The translations under genes were made by a program, and so were the position numbers. Positions 28,027 to 36,876 of a DNA stretch of 50,404 nt are shown here, piece by piece; the first letter of the stretch is position 1; each line of letters begins with the position of its first letter. The notes beneath the pieces are model-generated. The model was given only the letters and a program-made list of their open reading frames with translations, was not told the origin of the DNA and searched no databases. The DNA is from Kiloniella laminariae DSM 19542 (GTDB lineage: Bacteria; Pseudomonadota; Alphaproteobacteria; Kiloniellales; Kiloniellaceae): positions 734,853 through 785,256 of the forward strand of contig NZ_KB893134.1 in assembly GCF_000374005.1 (NCBI RefSeq). The letters run 5' to 3'.

Positions 28027-28794
28027 ATGTGCCGTTGGCTTGCCTACTCCGGAGAAGAAATTTTTCTGGAAGATTTACTGTTTAAACCTGAACACTCTCT
28101 TGTTGAGCAGTCGCAGCATGCAACAGAGGCCAAGGTGGCAACCAACGGCGACGGATTTGGGGTCGGTTGGTACGGGCAACAGGAGGTCCCGGGTCTTTAC
28201 CGGGAAATCATGCCGGCCTGGAACGACTGTAACCTGAGACATCTGGCAAGACAGATCAAATCATCCCATTTTTTTGCCCATGTCCGGGCTTCAACTGGAA
28301 CCGCGACATCGCGGGCGAACTGCCACCCCTTTGCCTATGGTAACTGGATGGGAATGCATAATGGCCAGGTTGGGGGCTATGAACAGCTGAGGCGTCCTCT
28401 GGAAGCCTTTATATCTGATTGTCATTACCTCAACAGAATGGGAACAACCGACAGTGAGGCGCTGTTTTATATGCTCTTCTGTCTCGGGCTTGAGGAAAAC
28501 CCCGTTCAGGCGATCTGCCGGATGGTTTCTACCGTCGAAACCCTTCAGAAAGAAAAAGAGATAACGGCCCCCTTCCGCTGTACCATGGCCATTACCGACG
28601 GCAAGAGGCTTTTTAGCCTCAGGCATGCGAGTGACAACTATGCGCCCTCATTGTACTGGCAAAAACAGGAAGGGCGTCTGGTGGTGGTTTCTGAGCCTTT
28701 GAGCGTTGACCGGACAGGCTGGAACAAGGTGCCTGAATCTCATGTTCTGATATCAGAGGGTTCTGAAGTGCTGGATATTGTCTCAATCCAGTGA
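28027..28794 (+). CDS. Class II glutamine amidotransferase (YafJ/EgtC-like)
   Basis: A 255-residue stand-alone Ntn-type glutamine amidotransferase. The catalytic nucleophile is C2 after start-Met removal (MCRWLAYSG). Conserved glutaminase motifs NGDGFGVGWY, HVRASTGT, NCHPF and MHNGQVGGY are present. Relatives include YafJ and the ergothioneine-pathway EgtC, but no egt neighbours are present, so the substrate is unknown. The ATG at 28027 is fixed by the need for Cys at position 2. The gene is followed by a bidirectional terminator shared with the convergent F0 operon. Confidence 0.93.
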   Translation: MCRWLAYSGEEIFLEDLLFKPEHSLVEQSQHATEAKVATNGDGFGVGWYGQQEVPGLYREIMPAWNDCNLRHLARQIKSSHFFAHVRASTGTATSRANCHPFAYGNWMGMHNGQVGGYEQLRRPLEAFISDCHYLNRMGTTDSEALFYMLFCLGLEENPVQAICRMVSTVETLQKEKEITAPFRCTMAITDGKRLFSLRHASDNYAPSLYWQKQEGRLVVVSEPLSVDRTGWNKVPESHVLISEGSEVLDIVSIQ

Positions 28795-28896
28795 CGTCCT
28801 TGCCTCAGGCAGGGAAATGTCTGACATGGGCCTCAGCAAGGAAGTATCTATCTATCCAGGTCAGGTAGGGCTTTGTTCTTTCTTTGAGGACCTTAA

Positions 28897-28936
28897 AAAC
28901 AAAAAACCGGCTCAGAAGAAGCCGGTTTTTTGTTTT
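28897..28936. terminator. Bidirectional terminator, amidotransferase / atp operon
   Basis: A-run plus CCGGCT (28901-28912) pairs with AGCCGG plus T-run (28920-28931) around a 7-base loop. A-tracts and T-tracts on both sides make it work on either strand, between the converging amidotransferase gene and atpF. Confidence 0.92.
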
Positions 28937-28954
28937 TGTTCTGAAGTAACAGGA

Positions 28955-29443
28955 TCAGTGAAACTTGCCATCCAGGGCGCTGATGGAATCATCAAGAAGC
29001 GCCTTGGCTTTGGGTTTTGTGATACTGCTGCTCAGAATAGCTTTCGTCGCAGAAATCGCAACATCAACAGCCTGGTTACGGACTTCATTCAGGGCAGCAG
29101 CTTCTGCCTGATTGATTTTATCCATGGCCTGCTGTTCACGGCGTTTCAGGGATGCTTCTAGTTCCTTGGCAGATTCTTCGCCGACACGGATAGCTTCTGC
29201 CTTCGCATGTTCAACAATTTCCTCTGCTTCTTTCAAAGCATCGCGCTGCTTGCGCTTGTATTCTGCCAGTGTCTTCTGGGCTTCTTCGCGAAGGTTCTGG
29301 GCTTCTTCAAGAGTCTTGCGGATGGCTTCGCCACGTGCATCAAGGCTGGCGAGGATACCTTTGCCGCCTTTAGCGATAACAAGAAACACAAAGATGAAGA
29401 AAGAAACACCGACCCAGAAACCGGGATTGTGTAAGAATTCCAT
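28955..29443 (-). CDS. atpF: ATP synthase F0 subunit b
   Basis: The 162-residue b subunit forms half of the peripheral stalk. It has one N-terminal membrane helix (about residues 8-25) and a long charged coiled coil rich in Glu, Lys and Ala. In alphaproteobacteria the stalk is a b/b' heterodimer; the partner b' is the adjacent upstream gene, 2 bases away. This is the last gene of the F0 operon and ends at a bidirectional terminator. F1 genes are not in the window. Confidence 0.95.
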   Translation of the reverse strand: MEFLHNPGFWVGVSFFIFVFLVIAKGGKGILASLDARGEAIRKTLEEAQNLREEAQKTLAEYKRKQRDALKEAEEIVEHAKAEAIRVGEESAKELEASLKRREQQAMDKINQAEAAALNEVRNQAVDVAISATKAILSSSITKPKAKALLDDSISALDGKFH

Positions 29444-29445
29444 GA

Positions 29446-29937
29446 TTAGCCTCTGCCTCCCAGTGCTTCGTCAACAGCTTTGCTGACTTTGGACTCGGTT
29501 ACATCGGCCCCAAGGAGTTTCCCGGCTGCAGCACTGGCAACTTCTGTGGCCACATCTTTGATATGGCTCAGGGCTTCAGTGCGAGCAGCAGAGATTTTGT
29601 CTTCGGCAATCTGAACCTTCTCTTTGAGCTGGGCATCAAACTCAGCCTGGCGCTTGGCACCGGTGGCTGCGATCTTGTCCGCAGATTCTTTGAGAGCGGC
29701 AAGAGCAGAGGTTCGTGCATCGGCAATGGCTTTCTGATAGTCGGCGAGGACTTCTTCAGCTTCTTGCTTCAGGCGTTCTGCTTTTTCCAGATCACCGGAA
29801 ACTCTGTTTTCACGCTCTTCCAGAATGGAGGCCAGTCTCGGCAATGCGAGCTTGGACAACAGAAAGTAAAGCACGCCGAAGGTAATAATCAGCCAGAAAA
29901 TCTGGCTTACCCACGTGGAAGGATCAAATTGTGGCAT
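29446..29937 (-). CDS. atpG: ATP synthase F0 subunit b'
   Basis: The second, divergent b-type stalk subunit (163 residues) found in alphaproteobacteria and photosynthetic bacteria. It starts MPQFDPSTWVSQIFWLIITF, the usual b' pattern, with one membrane helix followed by the LPRLASILEERENRV segment and a long coiled coil. It is preceded by a 117-base spacer carrying inverted repeats after atpE and is followed directly by atpF. The gene symbol atpG is used for b' in this class although it means gamma elsewhere. Confidence 0.94.
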   Translation of the reverse strand: MPQFDPSTWVSQIFWLIITFGVLYFLLSKLALPRLASILEERENRVSGDLEKAERLKQEAEEVLADYQKAIADARTSALAALKESADKIAATGAKRQAEFDAQLKEKVQIAEDKISAARTEALSHIKDVATEVASAAAGKLLGADVTESKVSKAVDEALGGRG

Positions 29938-29988
29938 CGTGCTACGCGCCCTGTTCAGTTAACAAAGTCGGTCCAGATAAAAGTCTGA

Positions 29989-30040
29989 TAGGCCGACACA
30001 CTCAGATATCCCGGTTAGGGGTCCTGGCGATATCGGCCTA
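29989..30040. repeat. Nested inverted repeats in the atpE-atpG spacer
   Basis: TAGGCCGA (29989-29996) and TCGGCCTA (30033-30040) are perfect inverted copies, and within them GATATC occurs at 30005-30010 and 30029-30034. In RNA these can form a long stem between the genes for c and b', subunits needed at very different copy number. Confidence 0.55.
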
Positions 30041-30054
30041 GAGAACTGTTCCGA

Positions 30055-30282
30055 TTAGGCTACGAACAGAAGGATCAGAGCAACCAGCAGGGAGAACAGT
30101 GCGATAGCTTCGGTAACAGCAAAGCCAATCCAGATGTTCGCGCCGATTTCGTCTTTAGACGCCGGGTTGCGAGCGATTGCCTGGAAATAACTTGCCCAGA
30201 CATTACCAACACCAACACCTGCACCAATCATTCCGAGAGTAGCCAGACCGGCACCAATCAATTTTGCGGCTTCAGCTTCCAT
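30055..30282 (-). CDS. atpE: ATP synthase F0 subunit c
   Basis: The 75-residue proteolipid forms the rotating c-ring. Two membrane helices are joined by the polar loop RNPASK. The proton-binding carboxylate is E58 in helix 2 (FAVTEAIAL). The first helix carries a GxGxG-type series (GAGVGVG), typical of tightly packed rings. The start has a strong AAAGGAG 8-9 bases upstream, consistent with high translation. The gene lies between atpB and atpG. Confidence 0.98.
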   Translation of the reverse strand: MEAEAAKLIGAGLATLGMIGAGVGVGNVWASYFQAIARNPASKDEIGANIWIGFAVTEAIALFSLLVALILLFVA

Positions 30283-30304
30283 ATTTCCAGCTCCTTTAAC
30301 GCTG

Positions 30305-30329
30305 AACGTTAGATATATAACGTTAGATA
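30305..30329. repeat. 14-bp tandem repeat in the atpB-atpE spacer
   Basis: AACGTTAGATA occurs twice with a 14-base period (30305-30315 and 30319-30329); each copy contains the palindrome AACGTT. It lies 23-47 bases upstream of the atpE start on the minus strand, in the AU-rich leader of the c-subunit reading frame. Confidence 0.75.
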
Positions 30330-30359
30330 GATAAGTAAGTTACGAGTACCTGAAAAGAC

Positions 30360-31097
30360 CTAGTGCAGATGGATCGCATCGTGCAGATAGATACAAGTCA
30401 GGATGGTGAAAACATATGCTTGTAGTGCTCCGACCAAGAGTTCCAGAGCTTGAATGCTAACCAGAACAGGCAGAACAAAAACACCAAACAGACCAAGCAT
30501 GACCACAAAGCCGCCAAGAACTTTTAACAGTACGTGGCCGACGACCATATTGGCAAAGAGACGAACAGACAGGCTGATCGGTCTTGAAAGATAGGAAACC
30601 AGTTCGATCGGAATCAGGATCACAGCTGTCCAGAGCGGTGCTCCATGCGGGAAAAACAGGCGCAGGAAGCCTGCACCGTGCCGGACAAAACCGATAACAG
30701 TAACCGCAAGGAAGATGACAATTGCCATGGCAAAGGTCACTGCGATGTGACTGGTGAAGGTAAAGGTCCCGGGGATCAGGCCGATAATATTTCCGAAAAG
30801 GATGAACATGAAAAGTGTAAAGACAAACGGGAAGTACTGACGACCCGCTGAACCCACATTGTCACGTAGTAGATTGGCTACCATTTCATAGCTCATCTCT
30901 GCCATGCTCTGCCACCGGCCTGGTACAAGTGCCCGCCCGCGGGTGGAATATACCAAGAATACGGTGATCAGAGCAGCTGACAACACCATGAACAGGGCCG
31001 AATTGGTAAAGGAGATATCGTAACTACCCAACTTCAAAGCAACGATCGGATTTACCTCGAACTGCTGCATTGGGCCGTGTGAACCACCTGATGCCAC
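30360..31097 (-). CDS. atpB: ATP synthase F0 subunit a
   Basis: The 245-residue membrane stator subunit provides the proton half-channels. The essential arginine is R179 in SLSVRLFANM, within a conserved helix. Five to six membrane helices are visible. The start is GTG at 31097, supported by AGGGGA about 7 bases upstream; no ATG fits as well. atpI lies 22 bases upstream and atpE follows. Confidence 0.97.
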   Translation of the reverse strand: MASGGSHGPMQQFEVNPIVALKLGSYDISFTNSALFMVLSAALITVFLVYSTRGRALVPGRWQSMAEMSYEMVANLLRDNVGSAGRQYFPFVFTLFMFILFGNIIGLIPGTFTFTSHIAVTFAMAIVIFLAVTVIGFVRHGAGFLRLFFPHGAPLWTAVILIPIELVSYLSRPISLSVRLFANMVVGHVLLKVLGGFVVMLGLFGVFVLPVLVSIQALELLVGALQAYVFTILTCIYLHDAIHLH

Positions 31098-31119
31098 GAG
31101 ACTTCCCCTCTATTCTATT

Positions 31120-31464
31120 TCACTCTGCGTCATCTTCGCGGGTGTCGCGAAAACGCTTCTTGTTCTCTAACTGTTTAGCGACCCTGATCACATTGATAAA
31201 GGCCGCCCCGATACCAAGGAAGAAGAAAATAATCATCAACCAAGGTTTAGTCCCCAACCACAGATCGAGATAATAACCTATCCCGAAGCCCATGATCAGG
31301 GCTGCAACTATTTCGACAGCGATGCGAAATCCGACCGCCATCCCGCTTGCCATCTCAGCCTGGTTTCTGGATGCAGGCTTATTAACCTTTTCCTGACGCT
31401 CGCGAGCCGCGCGCAGTCTTTTATCCAGATCCGTCAACGACGAATTATCTTCAGGTTCCGGCAT
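31120..31464 (-). CDS. atpI: ATP synthase assembly protein AtpI
   Basis: A 114-residue protein with a charged N terminus and two membrane helices (about residues 39-61 and 68-90), matching AtpI, which helps c-ring assembly and possibly magnesium handling. The open frame continues upstream to 31569, but a good promoter lies within that stretch. The ATG at 31464, with GGGGG about 10 bases before it, gives the usual length. It is the first gene of the F0 operon. Confidence 0.9.
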   Translation of the reverse strand: MPEPEDNSSLTDLDKRLRAARERQEKVNKPASRNQAEMASGMAVGFRIAVEIVAALIMGFGIGYYLDLWLGTKPWLMIIFFFLGIGAAFINVIRVAKQLENKKRFRDTREDDAE

Positions 31465-31524
31465 ATTTTTAGCCCCCTGATGGCTACCAAAATGGCTGAG
31501 GCAGCAGCTATTAAACGCGGGCGC

Positions 31525-31554
31525 AACATACGTGTTGCCCGGTTGTTGTGTCAA
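31525..31554 (-). promoter_or_regulatory. Promoter of the F0 ATP synthase operon
   Basis: On the minus strand, a perfect -35 TTGACA (31554-31549) and TATGTT (31530-31525) are separated by 18 bases. Transcription would begin near 31518, about 54 bases before the atpI ATG. This also argues against a longer atpI. Confidence 0.7.
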
Positions 31555-31734
31555 GAACGAATCAGTCATGTTTCCGCCCTATTTCGCCGATGTCTGGCGA
31601 TGGTTTTCTGGGGGAGCTGTTACAGAGCGTGTCGGTATTGGGATATTTAGCGTGATAACAATATGAAATGTAATAAAAATACTGAGAAAACAGGCCTTAA
31701 ACAGAGCCGTTGAAACCACAATTTTGCAGTGAGT

Positions 31735-34700
31735 TTACTCTTCTATTAAAGCATCAGCTGCTTCAAGGTTAACGGAGACAAGTTGACTGACGCCGCGTTC
31801 ACTCATGGTTACGCCATACAATCGATGGACCCGCGCCATGGTCATACGGTGGTGAGAAATAATCAGAAACCTGGTTGAAGTACTGTGCACGAGTTCTTCA
31901 ACCAGTTTGCAAAAGCGGTCGACGTTGGCATCGTCAAGTGGCGCATCGACCTCATCAAGAACACAAATTGGGGCCGGATTGGTCAGGAAAACGGCAAAAA
32001 GCAGGGCGAGAGCGGTCAGGGCCTGTTCTCCACCTGACAGCAGGGACATTACCTGTAGCCGTTTGCCAGGAGGGCTGGCCATGATTTCCAGGCCTGCTTG
32101 CAGCGGGTCTTCGGCATCAACCAGGCTGAGATGAGCCTGCCCGCCCCCAAAAAGCCTGACAAAGAGATCCGAGAAATGAGCATTTACCCGGGCAAAGGCC
32201 TTGAGCAGACGGTCGCGGCCTTCCCTGTTCAGATTGGAGATGCCCTGGCGCAGTTTGCTGATTGCCTGTAACAGATCTTCCTTGTCCCCGAGCATGGCCT
32301 TGATCTGTGCTTCAAGTTCCTCAGCCTCTTTTTCGGCGCGGAGGTTTACCGGGCCCATATTGTCACGTTCGGCTGTCAGGCGATTATGTTTCCTGACGAC
32401 CTCTTCACGAAGTGGAAGGTCATCGCCCAACTTTATATCGGCTATGGAAAGAGCTTTTTCCAGGGAACAGCCTAGACGCTCCCGGACCCGTTCAATCAGA
32501 ATTGCCATAGCCTGTTTGGCCTGAGTCACTTCAGATTCAGCCCTGATCATGGATTCCCTTGCCTGAGAAAGATCCTGTTCGGATTCACGTAATTGTCGAT
32601 CTGCTTCTGCCTGCTGAAGTTCTGCAGCCCGAAGGTTTTCTGCGGCGCTTTTGCGCTCTGTTTCTGCTGCGGCAATCAGCTTTGCCATTGCATCGTGCTG
32701 TTTTTGCAAAAGGGTTGGCTTTTCCTGCCAAACAGAAATTTCAGATTCAGTACGTTTTATCCTGTTGCTGATTTCTCCAAGGTACTGGTCTGATTCCCGG
32801 GTGCGCCTTAACCAGGAGTCCAGTTCACCCGCAATGGTGCTCAGGCGCTGCTTGCGGGCGTCTGCATCTCGTTTGTGTTGCTCAAGCTTGCCGCGATCGG
32901 ACGAGAGTATCTGGCGGCTGCTTGATAAGTCGCCTCTTAACTTGGCAACCTTCTCTTTTTCGCTCTCGAGATCAGGAAGTTGCCGAAGCTCGCCGTTCAG
33001 AGATTCGTAATCCGTGGTTACGGTCTGTTTTTCCAACTGTAGCCGCTGCAGGTTTTCTTCTGCGGTTTCGAGCCGGGTCAGCAAGCGGGAATCTTTTTGC
33101 GTCAGTTCTATTTGTCTGTTGCGTTCATTGGTCAGGCTTGTGAAGGCGTTGTTTAACCGGTCCCGGGTTTCCTTTTCTTTCTGGGCGAGTGTTTCCCGCA
33201 CTTCTTTTTCAGAAAGGTAGGCCGCTCGGGCTGTTGCACTGACCTCTTCTGTAATCTTCTGCTGTTTTTCGAGAGCGCGCAGACGATTTTTTTGGGCAAG
33301 GCGTATGGCAGTAGGAGAGGGGGCGTCTTCTCTGACGGTCAAACCATCCCAGCGCCACAAGGTTCCTTCCCGGGATACCAGTCGTTGTCCCGGAGCAAGT
33401 CGGGCATAGAGGGCATCCGTCACGGTTCTGGACTCAATGACACCAATCTGAGAGAGGCGGTTGTGCATCCGTTCAGGGCTGTCGACAAAATCGATGAGCG
33501 GAGTGACCCCTTCTGGCAGGTCCGGGAGATTTTGACGGCGTGGAATATTATGCCAATGGGCTACCGCATTTTCTTCCGAGCCGGCATTCAGATCTTCACC
33601 CAAGGCGGCACCAAGCGCTTTTTCATATCCGGGGGTTACGGAAAGTTCTTCCAGAATAGGATGGGTTATGGCGCCGGTTTCATCCCGGAGCATTTCTTTC
33701 AGGGCGTTAACCTCTGCCGTGACCTGCTGATGGTTGTTCCGGGCTGTTTGCATCTGTTCAAGAAGAAGCTCTTCCTGCTGCCGTGCCTTGAGCAGCTGTT
33801 TTTCCAGTTCCTCTGATGCGGTTTTGGCCTCTTGCAGCGAGGCTTCAGCTGTTTGTACTTTTGTTGTAGCTTCCTTCAACGTTGTGGCGCTGATTCGCTG
33901 GTCTTGCAGTTGTTTGTTCAGAGCTATCTGTTGATCAATCAGGCTTGCCTGGCGGGTTATCTGATTTTTAAGTTCAGAAAGACGCCGGGTCATGACCGTC
34001 GCGCGGGCTTCGTTTGCGGCGATCCGGTTCGTTATTTCGCTCAGGGCATGATCGGTTTCGGTGACTTTTTTTGTCCCGTCAGTGCAGAGTTGTTCGAGCT
34101 GTTGTCGCCTGTCATGTGCGGTCAGCTCGAGCCGGGTGATATCGACCTTTTCCTTGTTCAGGCGCTGTTCAGCTTCCTGGGCATCCTTGTGAATCCCCGC
34201 AGCGCGTTCGCGGTCTTTTGTCAGCTGCTGCAGGAGTTCTGTTGCCTGTGTCAGGGCAGAGGCAGCTTGCTGTTCTTCTCGTTGCAGGTTCTCCTGGTCC
34301 AGTAACAGGCGTTGCAGCTTGGTTGATAATGTTGTTTCAGCTTCGCGAAGGCTGGGTAATTTTGCCGTTACTTCCAGCTGGGCGGTTGATTTTTGGGCAA
34401 CGACGGCGGTTTTTTCAGAAACGATTTTCTGGTTTGTGGCGAGGTTCTCTGTTGCTCTGTTCAGGAGGGCCTGGGCGTCCACTGATTCGTAGTGCAGCAG
34501 GATGGCTTCATGTTGGCGAATCAGTTCGGCGAGATTGCGGTAACGGCTGGCCTGACGGGCCTGTTTCTTAAGCCCCTGAAGCTGAGCTTCGAGTGTTGTG
34601 ACGACGTCTTCAAGCCGTTCAAGATTGCTTTCGGCCGCCTTGAGGCGCAGCTCTGCTTCGTGTCTTCGTGAATGAAGACCGGTGATTCCCGCTGCTTCTT

Positions 34701-35196
34701 CGAGAAGGAGGCGGCGGTTGGCCGGGCGGGCATTGATGATTTCGCCTATCCGTCCCTGGCTGACCAGGGCGGTCGATTGTGAGCCGCTGGCCGCATCGGC
34801 AAAGAGCAGCTGGACGTCCCGTGCTCTCACATCCTTGCCGTTTACCTTGTAATTCGATCCGCTTCCCCGAGCGATTCGCCGTACCACCTCTATTTCCTGA
34901 TACTCGTTAAAAGCCGCAGGCGCTGTCCGATCTTCATTGTTAAGGACCAGACAGACCTCGGCGAGATTACGGGGAGGGCGGTTTGATGAACCGGCAAAGA
35001 TGACGTCGTCCATCTCGCTTCCCCGCATGCGCTTGGCAGAGGTTTCCCCCATGACCCAGCGCAGGGCTTCAACCAGATTGGATTTTCCACAGCCATTCGG
35101 GCCGACAATGCCGGTCATGCCGGATTCGATCAGCAGCTCTGTCTGATCAACAAAGGATTTGAACCCGCTAAGGCGTAGTTTGTTAAACTGAACCAA
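31735..35196 (-). CDS. smc: Chromosome segregation protein SMC
   Basis: SMC is the ATPase core of bacterial condensin, which organises and separates sister chromosomes. The 1153-residue length is typical. The N-terminal ATPase half has Walker A GPNGCGKSN at residues 32-40. Two long coiled coils flank a hinge at about 500-640. The C-terminal half has the signature LSGGEQ near 1050 and Walker B VLDEVDAPLDD. The start appears to be TTG at 35196 (MVQFNKLRLSGFKSF); no ATG fits. The ScpA/ScpB partners are not in the window. It follows the DsbA-like gene in a DUF721-dsbA-smc order. Confidence 0.97.
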   Translation of the reverse strand: MVQFNKLRLSGFKSFVDQTELLIESGMTGIVGPNGCGKSNLVEALRWVMGETSAKRMRGSEMDDVIFAGSSNRPPRNLAEVCLVLNNEDRTAPAAFNEYQEIEVVRRIARGSGSNYKVNGKDVRARDVQLLFADAASGSQSTALVSQGRIGEIINARPANRRLLLEEAAGITGLHSRRHEAELRLKAAESNLERLEDVVTTLEAQLQGLKKQARQASRYRNLAELIRQHEAILLHYESVDAQALLNRATENLATNQKIVSEKTAVVAQKSTAQLEVTAKLPSLREAETTLSTKLQRLLLDQENLQREEQQAASALTQATELLQQLTKDRERAAGIHKDAQEAEQRLNKEKVDITRLELTAHDRRQQLEQLCTDGTKKVTETDHALSEITNRIAANEARATVMTRRLSELKNQITRQASLIDQQIALNKQLQDQRISATTLKEATTKVQTAEASLQEAKTASEELEKQLLKARQQEELLLEQMQTARNNHQQVTAEVNALKEMLRDETGAITHPILEELSVTPGYEKALGAALGEDLNAGSEENAVAHWHNIPRRQNLPDLPEGVTPLIDFVDSPERMHNRLSQIGVIESRTVTDALYARLAPGQRLVSREGTLWRWDGLTVREDAPSPTAIRLAQKNRLRALEKQQKITEEVSATARAAYLSEKEVRETLAQKEKETRDRLNNAFTSLTNERNRQIELTQKDSRLLTRLETAEENLQRLQLEKQTVTTDYESLNGELRQLPDLESEKEKVAKLRGDLSSSRQILSSDRGKLEQHKRDADARKQRLSTIAGELDSWLRRTRESDQYLGEISNRIKRTESEISVWQEKPTLLQKQHDAMAKLIAAAETERKSAAENLRAAELQQAEADRQLRESEQDLSQARESMIRAESEVTQAKQAMAILIERVRERLGCSLEKALSIADIKLGDDLPLREEVVRKHNRLTAERDNMGPVNLRAEKEAEELEAQIKAMLGDKEDLLQAISKLRQGISNLNREGRDRLLKAFARVNAHFSDLFVRLFGGGQAHLSLVDAEDPLQAGLEIMASPPGKRLQVMSLLSGGEQALTALALLFAVFLTNPAPICVLDEVDAPLDDANVDRFCKLVEELVHSTSTRFLIISHHRMTMARVHRLYGVTMSERGVSQLVSVNLEAADALIEE

Positions 35197-35364
35197 AGTG
35201 GCTGGGCTCCGGCTTGTGGATGGCGGTTCTCTCGACGAGGTTATCTCGATAGAGCGGGAAGATATCAGGCATGATCAAGTAAAAAGAGTAGCTTGCTCAT
35301 GGGGAATCTGCAACGTGCGTTCTATTCCGCAGCCGGAAACCAGACACAGAGAATCAGACAAGAG

Positions 35365-35393
35365 AAAAGGCCCCTGATTGTCAGAGGCCTTTT
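35365..35393. terminator. Terminator between the DsbA-like gene and smc
   Basis: AAAAGGCC plus CTGA pairs with TCAG plus GGCCTTTT with one internal mismatch and a 3-base loop. A and T tracts make it potentially bidirectional; on the minus strand it would end the DsbA-like transcript before smc. Confidence 0.75.
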
Positions 35394-35417
35394 AGGGGGG
35401 AGCGCATTTAGCTGAAA

Positions 35418-36038
35418 TCAGCTGGCATCTTCCAGCAATTCATTCATAGCGTCATAGTCCCGGCCACCGGGGTACAGTTCCTCGTTCAGAATGAAACTTG
35501 GTGTTGAATTAACCCCCAGTCTCTTTCCTTCCTGAGCCTGGGTCACGACCCGTTTCTGGAGTTCTTCATCAGCAAGGCATTTTTCAAGCTGTTCTTTGCT
35601 GACACCGGCCAGTGAAGCAATCTTGGTCAACTCTCCCTTGGGGTCTCCGCCAAAAGCCCAGACCTGTTGCTGTTTGAACAGGAAATCAAGGAAGGTGAAA
35701 TAGCGGTCGCCTTCAAAGCATTCAGCTGCGAGGGCGCCGATAAAGGCCACGCCATCCAGAGGCATGTGGCGGTAAACGAGTCTTGCTCGTCCGGTTTCGA
35801 GCCAGTTGGTCTTAATTTGTGGCAAGACGTCCTTGTGGAAGTTGGCGCAGTGCGAACAGGTGAGAGAGGCATACTCGATCAGAGTTACCGGTGCGTTCTT
35901 GTCCCCAAGAATGTGATCCTGTTCAGTTACCTCGCCCAAGGCATAGGCCGAAGAAAAGGGAGCAAGGCTCGCAGCCAGTGGCAAACCAGCTGCAAGAGTT
36001 GCTGCATTGCGGATGAAAAGCCGTCTGTTCATTGTCAT
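35418..36038 (-). CDS. DsbA-family periplasmic thiol oxidoreductase
   Basis: A 206-residue thioredoxin-fold protein (DSBA/DsbG-like group). The N terminus carries a twin-arginine-like signal (NRRLFIRNA) and hydrophobic run to about residue 33, so export may use Tat. The active site is C61-S-H-C64 and the cis-proline is P180 in STPSF. Another cysteine pair, C107 and C154, may form a structural disulfide, as in alphaproteobacterial DsbA2/BdbD-like proteins. It would oxidise, or with the DsbD-type protein at 14671 reduce or isomerise, periplasmic disulfides. Confidence 0.92.
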   Translation of the reverse strand: MTMNRRLFIRNAATLAAGLPLAASLAPFSSAYALGEVTEQDHILGDKNAPVTLIEYASLTCSHCANFHKDVLPQIKTNWLETGRARLVYRHMPLDGVAFIGALAAECFEGDRYFTFLDFLFKQQQVWAFGGDPKGELTKIASLAGVSKEQLEKCLADEELQKRVVTQAQEGKRLGVNSTPSFILNEELYPGGRDYDAMNELLEDAS

Positions 36039-36133
36039 TATAGTCCTGGATGTGCGTACAAAAGCTGATTCGAATTGTTCCTAACCTAGTCTAGGGGGAA
36101 CTGTGGCGGCAATAGGGCGGATGACCAGATGAG

Positions 36134-36712
36134 TCATTTAGGTGTTTTTTGTTTGGCTTTGAGGGTTGTGGCAAGCTCTTCCAGGGCAGCGCGCAGGGAC
36201 TCATTCTGGATATTTGAAAATTCCCGGGCAATGGATTGGCGTTCAGTGGGAGAAAGCTTGGGCAGTTGAGGTTTCTGCGGGGTCTTTTTCTGTGGCAGGG
36301 GAGCCTGCTGTAAGGACAGGCGAGCAACGGCCCGATAGCCAAAATGGCTGTTGATCCGTTCGATGATCTGGGGGGCCTGTTGCTGGATGGTCAGAGCAAA
36401 AGCAGGATCTGCCTTGAGCAAAAGAGTGCCGTCGTTCCGTATGCCTTGGGGAGGGTAGCTCAGTTTGACCGGAATGCACTGGGCGGAGAGTTCCTGGCCG
36501 ACGATGTTTGTCCAGTCTTCCAGCAAACCTCCCTCGGCAAATCCGCGTTTGCCAATCATTTTACGGGTGAGGCGCGGCAAGGTGGCCGAAATCGGCGCCA
36601 TTGTCTTGAAGCGCCGGGATGAGACCTCGAACTCAGTGGATTCTGTGGTTTTTGTTGCTTTTGACTTTGTCGAAGCTTTTGAAGCTGTGCGCGGTTTCCG
36701 TGGAGGAGGCAT
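36134..36712 (-). CDS. DUF721 / DciA-like protein
   Basis: A 192-residue protein with a Lys/Ser/Thr-rich, probably disordered N terminus (residues 1-30) followed by a DUF721 domain: LEDWTNIVG and a KH-like region to about residue 140. DUF721 proteins include DciA, which helps load the replicative helicase in bacteria that lack DnaC; this may be its role here but it is not proved. It lies in the common order mutY (divergent), DUF721, dsbA, smc. Confidence 0.85.
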   Translation of the reverse strand: MPPPRKPRTASKASTKSKATKTTESTEFEVSSRRFKTMAPISATLPRLTRKMIGKRGFAEGGLLEDWTNIVGQELSAQCIPVKLSYPPQGIRNDGTLLLKADPAFALTIQQQAPQIIERINSHFGYRAVARLSLQQAPLPQKKTPQKPQLPKLSPTERQSIAREFSNIQNESLRAALEELATTLKAKQKTPK

Positions 36713-36876
36713 CGGTTCTTGTCTGTCTTTGCTTGTGTTTTGGTTCCGGTTGGGCTTTGGTCCAGAGGCTTTATTATCGCTCCTTAGTATTACAGGTCAT
36801 TTTGTCCTGTATGACAGTATCATGCTGCAACCAAAAGAGTAACAGGATCTATTCGTCAGGGTGTAACGACAAGGTA

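Noticed and set aside
28778-29161. 127-codon open frame on the plus strand over the terminator and atpF
   Set aside because: It spans the bidirectional terminator and is antisense to atpF.
31465-31569. 35-residue N-terminal extension of atpI
   Set aside because: A TTGACA-N18-TATGTT promoter lies within it, and the shorter form has the family length.
36619-36876. 86-residue N-terminal extension of mutY
   Set aside because: It is antisense to the start of the DUF721 gene and looks like shadow coding; MutY homologues start near 36877.
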